Shown one piece after another: positions 1 to 6,795 of a stretch of 15,821 bases of DNA. A program made the position numbers and the translations under genes. Every line of letters starts with the position of its first letter. Positions within the stretch are counted from its first letter, which is position 1. Source of the stretch: an uncultured Clostridia bacterium. GTDB taxonomy: Bacteria > Bacillota > Clostridia > Oscillospirales > Oscillospiraceae. A model generated the notes under the pieces. The model saw only the letters and a list, made by a program, of their open reading frames with translations, was not told the DNA's origin and did not search any database. The DNA lies in contig CAMOLY010000010.1 in assembly GCA_946619065.1 (NCBI GenBank), positions 1 through 15,821 on the forward strand. Reading direction: 5' to 3'.

Positions 1-6
1 GTAATT

Positions 7-49
7 GGCCCTTCTAGGGCCTGTGCAAACCACCACTTCAGTGGTGGTT
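7..49. repeat. Two tandem hairpins, possible IS200/IS605-type element end
   Basis: Hairpin A is GGCCCT-TCT-AGGGCC at 7-21 (6-bp perfect stem, 3-nt loop). Hairpin B is AACCACCAC-TTCA-GTGGTGGTT at 28-49 (9-bp perfect stem, 4-nt loop). No T-run follows either stem, so an intrinsic terminator is unlikely. Short perfect hairpins of this kind sit at the ends of IS200/IS605-family elements, where TnpA binds them and where the 3' part of the TnpB-associated guide RNA lies. The element body would be left of the window and cannot be seen, so this is a tentative call. The remaining upstream sequence to 123 shows only a small GGGG-CGT-CCCC inverted repeat at 71-81 and the ribosome-binding site of the first gene. 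Confidence 0.35.
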
Positions 50-123
50 ATGATTCGTGGAATTCCGATCGGGGCGTCCCCAAAAACCGCACGTCGGCAT
101 AGGATGACAGGGAGGGATGCGCG

Positions 124-375
124 ATGTATGACGTCTATCTGATTTTTCGATCGGTTACACACGGACAGGAGGGAAAGGCAGTCCTGAATCGGGCGGGGAT
201 TTCGTCCTCTCTTGTCAGAAGTCCGTCAAAGCTCTCGCAAAACGGCTGTGCTTACGCCCTTCGCATCCGTCCGGGCGACTGGACAGAGGCCGGCGGGCTG
301 CTTCGGCGGGCGGGGAGAATGCCGCAGGCCGTCTGGCTGCGCCAGGCGGACGGAAGCTTCGGGAGGCTGGAATGA
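124..375 (+). CDS. DUF3343 family small protein, putative sulfur/selenium carrier-like
   Basis: An 83-residue soluble protein. It has the N-terminal pattern YDVYLIFRSVTHG followed by a Gly-Cys-Ala-Tyr-Ala-Leu segment near residues 41-46, which fits the short DUF3343 proteins often annotated as putative Se/S carrier-like proteins. The single cysteine in that segment is the obvious candidate functional residue; the biochemical role is not established. The start is supported by GGAGG at 111-115, 8 nt before the ATG. The stop overlaps the next start by 4 nt (ATGA at 372-375), so the two genes are probably translated together. The partner is a cysteine desulfurase-like enzyme, which suggests this protein accepts or delivers the sulfur or selenium that enzyme mobilises; that is inference from context. 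Confidence 0.75.
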   Translation: MYDVYLIFRSVTHGQEGKAVLNRAGISSSLVRSPSKLSQNGCAYALRIRPGDWTEAGGLLRRAGRMPQAVWLRQADGSFGRLE

Positions 376-1475
376 TCTATCTGGACAACGCTGCTACAAC
401 GTTCCGGAAGCCGCCGGAGGTCGGCCGTGCGGTCCAATGGGCCATGCAATTCTGCACAAGCCCGGGGCGGGGCGGCTATGCCGCAGCCCAGCGGGCGGAG
501 GAGACCGTCTATCGGACGCGTGCGCTTGCGGCGGAGCGTTTTGATTGCGCGCCGGAGCAGGTCTGCTTCACCGCCTGCGCGACGGAGGGGCTGAATGCCG
601 CGATCCGGTTTCTGGTCGGAGCGGGAGACCGGGTTGTTCTTTCAGGCCTCGAGCATAACGCGGTGACCAGAACGCTTCATGCGATCGGAGCGAACACGCA
701 GGTGGTGACGGCGCCGCTGTTCTCCGGGGAGGCCTGGCTGGATGCCTTTTCTCAGGCGCTCACCCCGCGGACGGCCGCTGCCGTCTGCACCCAGGTATCG
801 AACGTGTTCGGAGCAGTCCTTCCGATCGACGGGATCGCGCGGCTTTGCGCGGAGCGGGAGATTCCGCTGATCGTGGACGCCTCACAGTCGGCCGGGATTC
901 TGCCGGTTACCCTGAAAAAATGGAACGCGGCCTTTGTGGCGATGCCGGGACACAAGGGTCTGCTCGGCCCCCAGGGGACCGGTCTGCTGCTGTGCGGCGT
1001 GGTGCCGGATCCGCTTCGCTTCGGCGGGACCGGCAGTCAGTCGATGGAGCAGGAGATGCCCGGATTCCTGCCGGACCGCATGGAGGCAGGAACCCTGAAT
1101 GTCCCGGGCATTGCCGGACTCGGCGCCGGGCTGCGCTATCTTCGAAAGCAGGATGAAAGCCGGATCCTCCGCCGGGAGCGCGACATGATCCGGAGGATGG
1201 CGGCCGGTCTGTCCGGGCTCGGCGCGGAGGTCTATACCGGACCGAACCAGGTCGGGGTGCTCTCCTTCCGATTCCCGGGAACGGATCCGGTCGAGGCAGC
1301 CGAACGCTACGCAAGCCTGGGCGTTGCGGTACGTGCCGGCCTGCACTGTGCGCCGCTGGCCCACCGGACCGCGGGCACGTTCCCGGAGGGCACGATTCGC
1401 CTGTCTGTCTCTCCGCTGACGGAGGATACGGTGCCGGCCGGCTTCCTTCGGCAGACCGCGGCCCTCAATTTTTGA
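372..1475 (+). CDS. Cysteine desulfurase family PLP-dependent enzyme (aminotransferase class V)
   Basis: A 367-residue class V aminotransferase-fold protein. The N-terminus MIYLDNAATT is the family hallmark. The PLP-binding lysine is K195 in the motif PGHKGLLGPQGTG, and the candidate persulfide-forming cysteine is C326 in RAGLHCAP. Such enzymes take sulfur (or selenium) from cysteine (or selenocysteine) as a protein-bound persulfide. The sequence resembles the short 'cysteine desulfurase family protein' group paired with DUF3343 rather than classical IscS/NifS, so I give no gene symbol. GGGAGG at 361-366 lies 5 nt before the ATG, inside the end of the upstream gene. There is no clear terminator in the 130 nt after the stop; that gap holds the cdaA promoter. 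The exact substrate is unknown. Confidence 0.88.
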   Translation: MIYLDNAATTFRKPPEVGRAVQWAMQFCTSPGRGGYAAAQRAEETVYRTRALAAERFDCAPEQVCFTACATEGLNAAIRFLVGAGDRVVLSGLEHNAVTRTLHAIGANTQVVTAPLFSGEAWLDAFSQALTPRTAAAVCTQVSNVFGAVLPIDGIARLCAEREIPLIVDASQSAGILPVTLKKWNAAFVAMPGHKGLLGPQGTGLLLCGVVPDPLRFGGTGSQSMEQEMPGFLPDRMEAGTLNVPGIAGLGAGLRYLRKQDESRILRRERDMIRRMAAGLSGLGAEVYTGPNQVGVLSFRFPGTDPVEAAERYASLGVAVRAGLHCAPLAHRTAGTFPEGTIRLSVSPLTEDTVPAGFLRQTAALNF

Positions 1476-1513
1476 ACAATCGGAAAATTCAGCGGAGACC
1501 GGAGAGAAAAACC

Positions 1514-1542
1514 TTGCTATTTCGCGAAAGATACGGTATAAT
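1514..1542 (+). promoter_or_regulatory. Sigma-A-type promoter for cdaA-cdaR
   Basis: The -35 box is TTGCTA at 1514-1519 (4 of 6 to TTGACA), followed by a 17-nt spacer and a perfect -10 box TATAAT at 1537-1542. Transcription would start near 1549, giving a leader of about 57 nt before the cdaA ATG. The surrounding sequence is notably AT-rich compared with the coding DNA on both sides. It is the clearest promoter I can see in the window. Confidence 0.75.
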
Positions 1543-1595
1543 TCAAAAGATAAAATAGGTGAATTGTAAACAGCTCAAGTGAACACCCGATGGCA

Positions 1596-1600
1596 GGAGG
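1596..1600 (+). promoter_or_regulatory. Ribosome-binding site that decides the cdaA start
   Basis: GGAGG lies 5 nt before the ATG at 1606. The reading frame is open further upstream to a GTG at 1579, but that GTG has no ribosome-binding site and would place this GGAGG inside the gene. Confidence 0.8.
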
Positions 1601-1605
1601 TATGC

Positions 1606-2478
1606 ATGAAAGAGATACAGGAGTTTTTTTCTAACATCAAGAATACCTTCCCGACGATTACCGTTGTGGACATTCTGGATATCCTGCTGGTCACGTTCGT
1701 AATCTATACGATCATCAACCTGTTCCGCTCCACCAGCTCGAACCGGATTGCCCGCGCGATCATTCTGCTGCTGGCCCTCACGCTGATCACGGACCTGCTG
1801 AATTTCCACACGCTGAACTATCTGCTCGACCGCGTGCTTGAAATGGGAATCATTGCGCTGCTGATCGTCTTTCAGCCGGAGCTGCGCCGCTTTCTGGAGC
1901 GGATCGGCGGCCGTTCGGTTCGCGGACTGATCGGGATCAACGTCAACCAAAGCGATCAGATCAAAGAGGCTGTGGAAGAGACGGTCAAGGCCTGTGAGGC
2001 CATGTCCAAGGAGCGGGTCGGCGCGCTGATCGTATTCGAGCGGGAAAACTCCCTGGAACAGATCAGCCTCACCGGCACCAAGGTCGACGCCGCCGTGTCC
2101 CAGGAGCTGATCCGCAACATCTTCTTTCCGAAGGCCTCCCTGCACGACGGCGCCATGCTCATCAACCGCGGACGCATCGAGTCTGCCGGCTGCGTGCTTC
2201 CGCTTTCGGAAAACCGCAACCTCAGCACGGACCTCGGCACCCGGCACCGCGCCGGCGTCGGCATCAGTGAAACCAATGACTGTGTGGCAGTCATTGTCTC
2301 CGAGGAGACGGGCACGATTTCCGTCGCGATCAACGGCATGCTGAAGCGATATCTTTCCACCCAGACGCTGGAAAAGCTGCTGATGCAGGAGCTGATCGGC
2401 GAGGCCGGAAAGACCTCTGTTATTGATCGGATCAAGAGCTTCAAGAAGGGAGGCAGCAAGGATGCTGAAAAGTCGTAA
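1606..2478 (+). CDS. cdaA: Diadenylate cyclase CdaA (c-di-AMP synthase)
   Basis: A 290-residue membrane-anchored enzyme that condenses two ATP into cyclic di-AMP, a messenger controlling potassium/osmolyte balance and cell-wall homeostasis in Bacillota. Three hydrophobic segments (about residues 20-40, 48-66 and 74-90) precede the cytoplasmic DAC domain, as in CdaA/YbbP. The two signature motifs are intact: DGA at 181-183 (SLHDGAML) and RHR at 213-215 (GTRHRAGVG), so the enzyme should be active. Length is close to the usual 270-290. The start at 1606 is chosen for its GGAGG. The gene overlaps cdaR by 17 nt, the standard coupling of cyclase and regulator. It is the first gene after the promoter at 1514-1542. 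Confidence 0.95.
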   Translation: MKEIQEFFSNIKNTFPTITVVDILDILLVTFVIYTIINLFRSTSSNRIARAIILLLALTLITDLLNFHTLNYLLDRVLEMGIIALLIVFQPELRRFLERIGGRSVRGLIGINVNQSDQIKEAVEETVKACEAMSKERVGALIVFERENSLEQISLTGTKVDAAVSQELIRNIFFPKASLHDGAMLINRGRIESAGCVLPLSENRNLSTDLGTRHRAGVGISETNDCVAVIVSEETGTISVAINGMLKRYLSTQTLEKLLMQELIGEAGKTSVIDRIKSFKKGGSKDAEKS

Positions 2479-3751
2479 AATCGTCACATTCCTGATTGCC
2501 TTGCTCGCTGCCACCCTGCTCTGGCTGTATGTGATCACCACAGTGGCGCCGGAGGCGAATACCAGGATCAGCAACATTCCGGTCACAATCGACGGCTCCA
2601 TCATCCTCGAAGAGCGCGGCCTGATTGTCACCGATCTGAAGACCTCCAATATTTCCCTGGAGGTCAGCTCCTCCCGTCTGATTCTCACGAAGCTGAACGC
2701 CGGCAATATGCGGATTTCCGCGGATGCGACCAAGATCCGTGAGCCCGGCACCTATGATCTGAGCTATACCGTCTATTTCCCGGATAATGTCAACCCGAAC
2801 GACGTGGACATTCTGCGCAAGAGCAGCAACCGCGTCACGGTGACGATCGAGAAGCTGGAAAAGCGGACTCTGCCGATTACGCCCAACTGGCTGAACGCGG
2901 TCGCGGACGAGTTTACGGCCGAGACCGGCAGCGCCGTTCTGGAGCCTGCCGAGGTCACGCTGACCGGACCTGCGGACGAGCTTGACCGGATTTCAAAGGT
3001 TCAGATCGATTTCGATCTCGCGTCGCGGAACGAAACGGTCATCGAGCGGATCCCGCTGACCTTCCTGAATGCGGAAGGCGAACGGGTCGCTCTGTCGGAG
3101 AACACGGAACCGAGCGCGGATGAGACGGTTCTGACCCTTCAGATCCTCAAGAAAAAAACGCTCACCATCAAGGCAGACCTGGTAGAGGACAATGTGGTCG
3201 GCCTGAATAACGCGCTTGTCAGCTATTCTCCGAAGACGATCAATGTCAAAGGCGCAGCCGATGTGATCGACGCCCTGGGTGACGAGCTGATCGTCGGCAC
3301 AGAGATCCAGCTTTCGAATATCAAAGAAGACAAAGAAGTCTTCCGCTTCAATCTGGAGCTGCCGGCCGGCGTCAATCCCACCAATGAGGGCAGCGAATCC
3401 GAGGTGACCGTAACGATCCAGATCGTCGGCATCTCAAAGGTGACCGTCCCGGTCTCGGATATCCGGGTCCTGAACCCGATGAATCCGGAGGAATACGAGA
3501 CCACGGTCCCGGGCAGCGTAAACGTCACGGTCCGCGGCAATACCGCAGAGGTCCGCAAGATCCGGCAAAGCGGCGGCAAGGGCCTTCATGTTGAGGTCGA
3601 CCTGGAAGGGAGAACACAGACCGGAAGCTTCACCGCCATCGGACAAGTTGTCAACGACAGCCATCCCAACGTCAGCGTTGTGGATCAGGTCGAAGTCGAC
3701 GTGAGTGTGACCAGGATTCCGATCAACTCGGAAACCGAGGCGAATCAGTAA
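2462..3751 (+). CDS. cdaR: YbbR-domain protein CdaR, regulator of CdaA
   Basis: A 429-residue protein with one N-terminal membrane segment (about residues 6-27, KIVTFLIALLAATLLWLYV) and a long extracytoplasmic part of repeated beta-rich YbbR units, roughly four between residue 30 and the end. CdaR binds CdaA in the membrane and modulates c-di-AMP synthesis, apparently in response to envelope signals. The start is ATG 2462, with GGGAGG at 2448-2453, 8 nt upstream; a TTG at 2423 in the same frame has no such support and would add a charged stretch before the membrane segment. The protein is rich in Val, Thr, Ile and charged residues, and lacks catalytic motifs. In many Bacillota glmM follows this gene; here a DUF5685 gene starts 21 nt later. 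Confidence 0.92.
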   Translation: MLKSRKIVTFLIALLAATLLWLYVITTVAPEANTRISNIPVTIDGSIILEERGLIVTDLKTSNISLEVSSSRLILTKLNAGNMRISADATKIREPGTYDLSYTVYFPDNVNPNDVDILRKSSNRVTVTIEKLEKRTLPITPNWLNAVADEFTAETGSAVLEPAEVTLTGPADELDRISKVQIDFDLASRNETVIERIPLTFLNAEGERVALSENTEPSADETVLTLQILKKKTLTIKADLVEDNVVGLNNALVSYSPKTINVKGAADVIDALGDELIVGTEIQLSNIKEDKEVFRFNLELPAGVNPTNEGSESEVTVTIQIVGISKVTVPVSDIRVLNPMNPEEYETTVPGSVNVTVRGNTAEVRKIRQSGGKGLHVEVDLEGRTQTGSFTAIGQVVNDSHPNVSVVDQVEVDVSVTRIPINSETEANQ

Positions 3752-3772
3752 GACCGCGGGAAGGAGCCTGCG

Positions 3773-4666
3773 ATGTTCGGCTATGTCAGACCCTACCGCG
3801 ACGAGCTTCGGCTCAGGGATTACGACCGCTACCGCGCTGCCTACTGCGGCCTTTGCAGAGCGCTGGGAAAGACGTACGGGTTCCGCGCCCGCTTTTTGGT
3901 CAATTACGACATGACCTTTCTCTACCTCGTGCGCGCCTCTGCCCGCGGCGGCGCTCCGTGCCGGCGCTGCTTCTGCCCGGCAAGGCTCTTCCGAAAGAAG
4001 CCCTGCCTCTGCGACGAGGAAGGCTTCGCCCCGGTTGCGGCCTGTACCGTGATCCTCTGCTATTGCAAAATCCTGGATAATATTCTCGACAGCGGCTTTT
4101 TTAAGGGCCTCGCCTACCGCCTGCTCAAGCTGCTCTACCGCAGGGCATACCGCAGAGCCGCAAAGGCCATGCCGCAATTTGACGCGGTGGTTACGGACCG
4201 ATTGAAAGCCCTGAACGGCCTGGAGCAGGCGCACAGCGCGAGCATCGACGCAACTGCCGACACATTTGCAGCCATTGTTTCCGCCTGTGCCGACGACCTG
4301 CCCGGCGATGAGCTTCGCCGGCCGATGCAGAGCCTTCTCTACCAGGTCGGACGTTATGTCTACCTCTGCGACGCGCTGGACGATCTCAGGGAGGACGTCC
4401 GCACCGATTCCTACAACCCGCTGCGCTTCCGTTTTTCCGCCGGCCCGGAGGGCCTGTCGGATGAGGATCTGCGCTATTTCTCTCAGCTGATGGACAGCTC
4501 CGTCAATCTCGCCGGCTCCGCGCTTTCGCTGCTGCCGGAACAGAGCGGGTCGCCGCTGCTTGAAAACATTGTCTACCTGGGGCTGCCGGCGGTCTTCACC
4601 GCGGTCCGGGCAGGCAGATTCCGAAAACAATCCAAAGTATTTCCACGAAAGGAGACCGGATCATGA
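3773..4666 (+). CDS. DUF5685 family cysteine-rich protein of unknown function
   Basis: A 297-residue protein of the clostridial DUF5685 family, recognised from its N-terminus [20 protein letters not shown] followed by YCGLC. Cysteines cluster at C25/C28 (CGLC), C63/C66/C68 (CRRCFC), C78/C80 and C91/C96/C98, suggesting a metal or Fe-S site. The rest is predicted alpha-helical by composition. Two Asp-rich motifs stand out: D102-N-I-L-D106 and D200-A-L-D-D-L-R-E-D208, followed by NPL. They resemble the paired Asp motifs of class I prenyl/squalene-synthase-fold enzymes, though the spacing (about 98 residues) is shorter than usual. No enzyme activity can be claimed. GGAAGGAG lies just upstream of the ATG. 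The stop overlaps the J-domain gene by 4 nt (ATGA), so the two products probably act together. Confidence 0.82.
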   Translation: MFGYVRPYRDELRLRDYDRYRAAYCGLCRALGKTYGFRARFLVNYDMTFLYLVRASARGGAPCRRCFCPARLFRKKPCLCDEEGFAPVAACTVILCYCKILDNILDSGFFKGLAYRLLKLLYRRAYRRAAKAMPQFDAVVTDRLKALNGLEQAHSASIDATADTFAAIVSACADDLPGDELRRPMQSLLYQVGRYVYLCDALDDLREDVRTDSYNPLRFRFSAGPEGLSDEDLRYFSQLMDSSVNLAGSALSLLPEQSGSPLLENIVYLGLPAVFTAVRAGRFRKQSKVFPRKETGS

Positions 4667-5286
4667 GAGATCCCTACGAGGTGCTGGGCGTATCCCGAAC
4701 CGCCTCCGACAGCGATATCAAAAAAGCCTATCACGAGCTGGTCAAAAAATACCATCCCGACAATTACGCGAACAATCCCCTTGCCGATCTCGCGTCCGAG
4801 AAGATGAAGGAGATCAACGAGGCCTATGACGCGATCATGAAGGCCAGGGCGGGCGAAAGCCAGAATGCCGGCTCCTCCTATGCCGGATCCTCCTATTCCG
4901 GCTCCTCTTACGGCTATCAGTCCGGTCAGAGCAGCTACGGCAGCAGTCAGTACGCCACGGTCCGTACCTATCTCAACAACAACCGCCTCGACGCCGCGGA
5001 CTCTCTGCTCGGCGGCATGTCGAACCGGGATGCCGAGTGGTACTATCTCAAGGGGGAGATTGCCTTCCGGCGCGGCTGGCTGGACGAGGCCAGGCAGTAT
5101 TATCAGACGGCCTGCGGCATGGCGCCGGGAAACCTGGAATACCAGCGGGCCATGCAGAACGTGCGCGGCACCTACACCCCTTACCGGCAGACCAACTACC
5201 GGCAGGGCAGCGACCTCAATGACGCCTGCAACATCTGCAACGCCCTGCTGTGCCTGAACTGTCTGTGCGGAGGATGCAACAATTGA
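4663..5286 (+). CDS. J-domain protein with TPR-like region and cysteine-rich tail
   Basis: A 207-residue DnaJ-like co-chaperone. Residues 2-62 form a J domain ([20 protein letters not shown]) with the Hsp70-stimulating HPD motif at 31-33. A flexible Gly/Ser/Tyr linker with three GSSY units follows (70-94). Residues 97-167 look like a short helical repeat or TPR-like segment ([18 protein letters not shown]). The C-terminus carries six cysteines (C189, C192, C197, C200, C202, C205) in a compact tail that may bind metal or a lipid/membrane surface. It lacks the zinc-finger and client-binding domains of true DnaJ, so it is a specialised J protein that would recruit DnaK to a particular client. 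Its coupled neighbours, DUF5685 and a membrane protein, are the likely partners (inference). Confidence 0.85.
   Translation: MRDPYEVLGVSRTASDSDIKKAYHELVKKYHPDNYANNPLADLASEKMKEINEAYDAIMKARAGESQNAGSSYAGSSYSGSSYGYQSGQSSYGSSQYATVRTYLNNNRLDAADSLLGGMSNRDAEWYYLKGEIAFRRGWLDEARQYYQTACGMAPGNLEYQRAMQNVRGTYTPYRQTNYRQGSDLNDACNICNALLCLNCLCGGCNN
4870..4914 (+). repeat. Three 15-bp in-frame tandem repeats in the J-protein linker
   Basis: Units at 4870-4884, 4885-4899 and 4900-4914 each encode Gly-Ser-Ser-Tyr plus Ala, Ser or Gly. They are imperfect at third positions, so the repeat is not a recent slippage product. It forms the flexible linker after the J domain and could vary in copy number between strains. 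Confidence 0.8.
5269..5273 (+). promoter_or_regulatory. Ribosome-binding site that decides a TTG start
   Basis: GGAGG abuts an in-frame ATG at 5274 (no spacer, unusable) but lies 9 nt before the TTG at 5283, a normal distance. It sits inside the cysteine-codon tail of the upstream J-protein gene. Confidence 0.65.
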
Positions 5287-5813
5287 GCCGGACCCGTAAG
5301 CTGACGCTGTCGGCGCTCATCGCCGCCCTCTGCACGGCGGTGATGTATCTGGGGGTTCTGGTTCCGCGGGTCAGTCTTGCAATTGCGGCGATGGCGGGGA
5401 TTTTTCCTGCCGCCGTCGTGATCCTCTGCGGATCCGGATGGGCGGTCGGCAGCTTCGTAACCGCCGCCGCGCTTGGGCTGCTGCTTCTGCCGGTAAAAAC
5501 CGTGCCGCTGTGGTTTGCGTTTTTCTTCGGGCATTATCCGATCTGGAAGGCGCTGCTTGAGCGTCTGCAGACCCGAATCGGAAAGCCGCTGATCGGCTGG
5601 ATCGGGAAGCTTGCCGGCGCGGCCGTCTGCGTGGCGGTGCTCTGGCTGCTGTTTCGCGGGAGCTTTTTTGCCGGCATTCCGGCTGCGATCCGATCCAGAG
5701 TCCCGCTGCCGGTGATTGCGCTGATCCTGGCTGCCGCGCTGATTGCCTACGACATCGCTTTTTCCATACTGATCGGTTATTTCCGCGACAAAATCCTGCC
5801 GCGGATCAAATAA
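5283..5813 (+). CDS. Small multi-pass membrane protein, function unknown (ECF S-component-like)
   Basis: A 176-residue hydrophobic protein with about five to six membrane segments (roughly 7-25, 31-50, 52-70, 73-87, 104-125 and 142-166) and basic ends. The opening [12 protein letters not shown] followed by a long hydrophobic run, and the [14 protein letters not shown] segment, recall clostridial membrane proteins with an ECF-transporter S-component-like layout. No substrate-binding signature is visible, so the function is not assigned. The preferred start is TTG 5283, overlapping the J-protein stop by 4 nt (TTGA); ATG 5274 in the same frame is too close to the GGAGG and GTG 5250 lacks a site. 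It ends 13 nt before yicC and is the last gene of the DUF5685/J-domain cassette. Confidence 0.7.
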   Translation: MSRTRKLTLSALIAALCTAVMYLGVLVPRVSLAIAAMAGIFPAAVVILCGSGWAVGSFVTAAALGLLLLPVKTVPLWFAFFFGHYPIWKALLERLQTRIGKPLIGWIGKLAGAAVCVAVLWLLFRGSFFAGIPAAIRSRVPLPVIALILAAALIAYDIAFSILIGYFRDKILPRIK

Positions 5814-5826
5814 AGGAGTTGACATT

Positions 5827-6705
5827 TTGATCAGGAGTATGACCGGATACGGACGGGCGCTCGGAGAGTTTGCCGACCGGCAGATTACCGTGGAGGTCCG
5901 TTCCGTCAACAATCGCTATCTCGACTGCGGCGTCAAGCTGCCGCGTCTGTACGCTTTCGCCGAGGATGCGATCAAGCAGTGCGTCAAGCAGCATGTTTCC
6001 CGCGGCAAGGTGGACGTCTTCGTCTCGGTGAATCTGACCGCGTCCGGCGCGGTGCGCATCGGTCTCAACCGCAGCGTGCTGGAGGGCTATCTGACCGCGA
6101 TGCGGCAGATCTCGTCGGACTACGGTGTCCGGGACGATATTTCCGTGACCGCGCTGAGCGGCTTCCCGGATGTGTTCTCGGTGGAAAAGGCGGAGGAGGA
6201 CGAGGATCTGCTGAAGACCCAGCTGCTCTCCGTCGTCGGGGAGGCCCTGTCGGCCTACGACGCAATGCGTGCGGCCGAGGGCGAAGCCATCGCGAAGGAT
6301 CTGCGTCGCAAGGCGGAGGGCATTGCCCGGATGATCTCCTTTGTCGAGACCCGCAGCCCGGAGACGGTGGCGGAATACCGCGAAAAGCTCTACGCCAGGA
6401 TGCAGGAGGTCCTCTCGTCCGCCACGGTGGACGAGTCCCGGATCCTGACCGAGGCCGCGATCTACGCGGATAAGGTGGCGGTCGACGAGGAGACGGTGCG
6501 TCTGCGCAGCCATCTGGCGCAGCTTGGAACCATGCTCGAGTCCTCGGAACCGATCGGACGAAAGCTGGATTTCCTGATGCAGGAAATCAACCGCGAGACG
6601 AACACCATCGGCTCAAAGTGCTGCGATCTGGAAATCGCCAAAACCGTCGTCGATCTGAAGGCGGAGCTGGAAAAGATCCGCGAGCAGATCCAGAACATTG
6701 AATAA
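5827..6705 (+). CDS. yicC: YicC family endoribonuclease
   Basis: A 292-residue protein matching the YicC/YloC family at both ends: the N-terminus IRSMTGYGRA and the C-terminus TNTIGSKCCDLEIAKTVVDL. It has the usual YicC-like N-terminal domain and a DUF1732 C-terminal domain. Family members are endoribonucleases implicated in small-RNA turnover and stationary-phase survival. The length is normal. The start is TTG 5827, with AAAGGAG ending at 5818, 8 nt upstream; ATG 5839 would cut off the conserved IRS and has its AGGAG too close. It opens the conserved yicC-remA-gmk-rpoZ order seen across Bacillota. A hairpin repeat follows its stop. Confidence 0.93.
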   Translation: MIRSMTGYGRALGEFADRQITVEVRSVNNRYLDCGVKLPRLYAFAEDAIKQCVKQHVSRGKVDVFVSVNLTASGAVRIGLNRSVLEGYLTAMRQISSDYGVRDDISVTALSGFPDVFSVEKAEEDEDLLKTQLLSVVGEALSAYDAMRAAEGEAIAKDLRRKAEGIARMISFVETRSPETVAEYREKLYARMQEVLSSATVDESRILTEAAIYADKVAVDEETVRLRSHLAQLGTMLESSEPIGRKLDFLMQEINRETNTIGSKCCDLEIAKTVVDLKAELEKIREQIQNIE

Positions 6706-6707
6706 AG

Positions 6708-6771
6708 CCTTTCCCCCCTCGGGGGAAGGTGTCATCCGCCGTCTCACGCAAGGCGGATGACGGATGAGGGG
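6708..6771. repeat. Intergenic palindromic repeat (two hairpins) upstream of remA
   Basis: Hairpin 1 spans 6708-6729: CC-TT-(T)-CCCCC pairs with GGGGGAAGG, with one bulged T and a 3-nt loop. Hairpin 2 spans 6731-6761: GTCATCCGCC pairs perfectly with GGCGGATGAC across an 11-nt loop. In addition CCCCTC at 6715-6720 is complementary to GAGGGG at 6766-6771, so the 3' end can compete with hairpin 1. Read on the other strand it has the form CCCTCATCCGTCA...TGACACCTTCCCCC, which I recognise as resembling a dispersed intergenic element of gut Oscillospiraceae-type genomes. No T-run follows, so it is not a standard terminator. It ends 12 nt before the remA ribosome-binding site. Confidence 0.75.
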
Positions 6772-6795
6772 CATTTCGGCCTCGGAGAGGTATTT

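Noticed and set aside
28..49. Hairpin B as an intrinsic terminator of an upstream gene
   Set aside because: The stem is strong but the following bases are not a T-run, and the stem is not especially GC-rich at its base.
49..54. TATGAT as a -10 box for the DUF3343 gene
   Set aside because: No acceptable -35 box at 16-18 nt upstream (that region is the hairpin stem), and the distance to the start is not informative.
1543..2751. A 402-residue minus-strand frame opposite cdaA/cdaR
   Set aside because: It covers intact, motif-bearing cdaA and the cdaA promoter region, and shows no recognisable domain.
3434..4630. A 398-residue minus-strand frame opposite cdaR and the DUF5685 gene
   Set aside because: The plus-strand gene has a recognisable family N-terminus, ribosome-binding site and coupled downstream gene; the minus frame has none of these.
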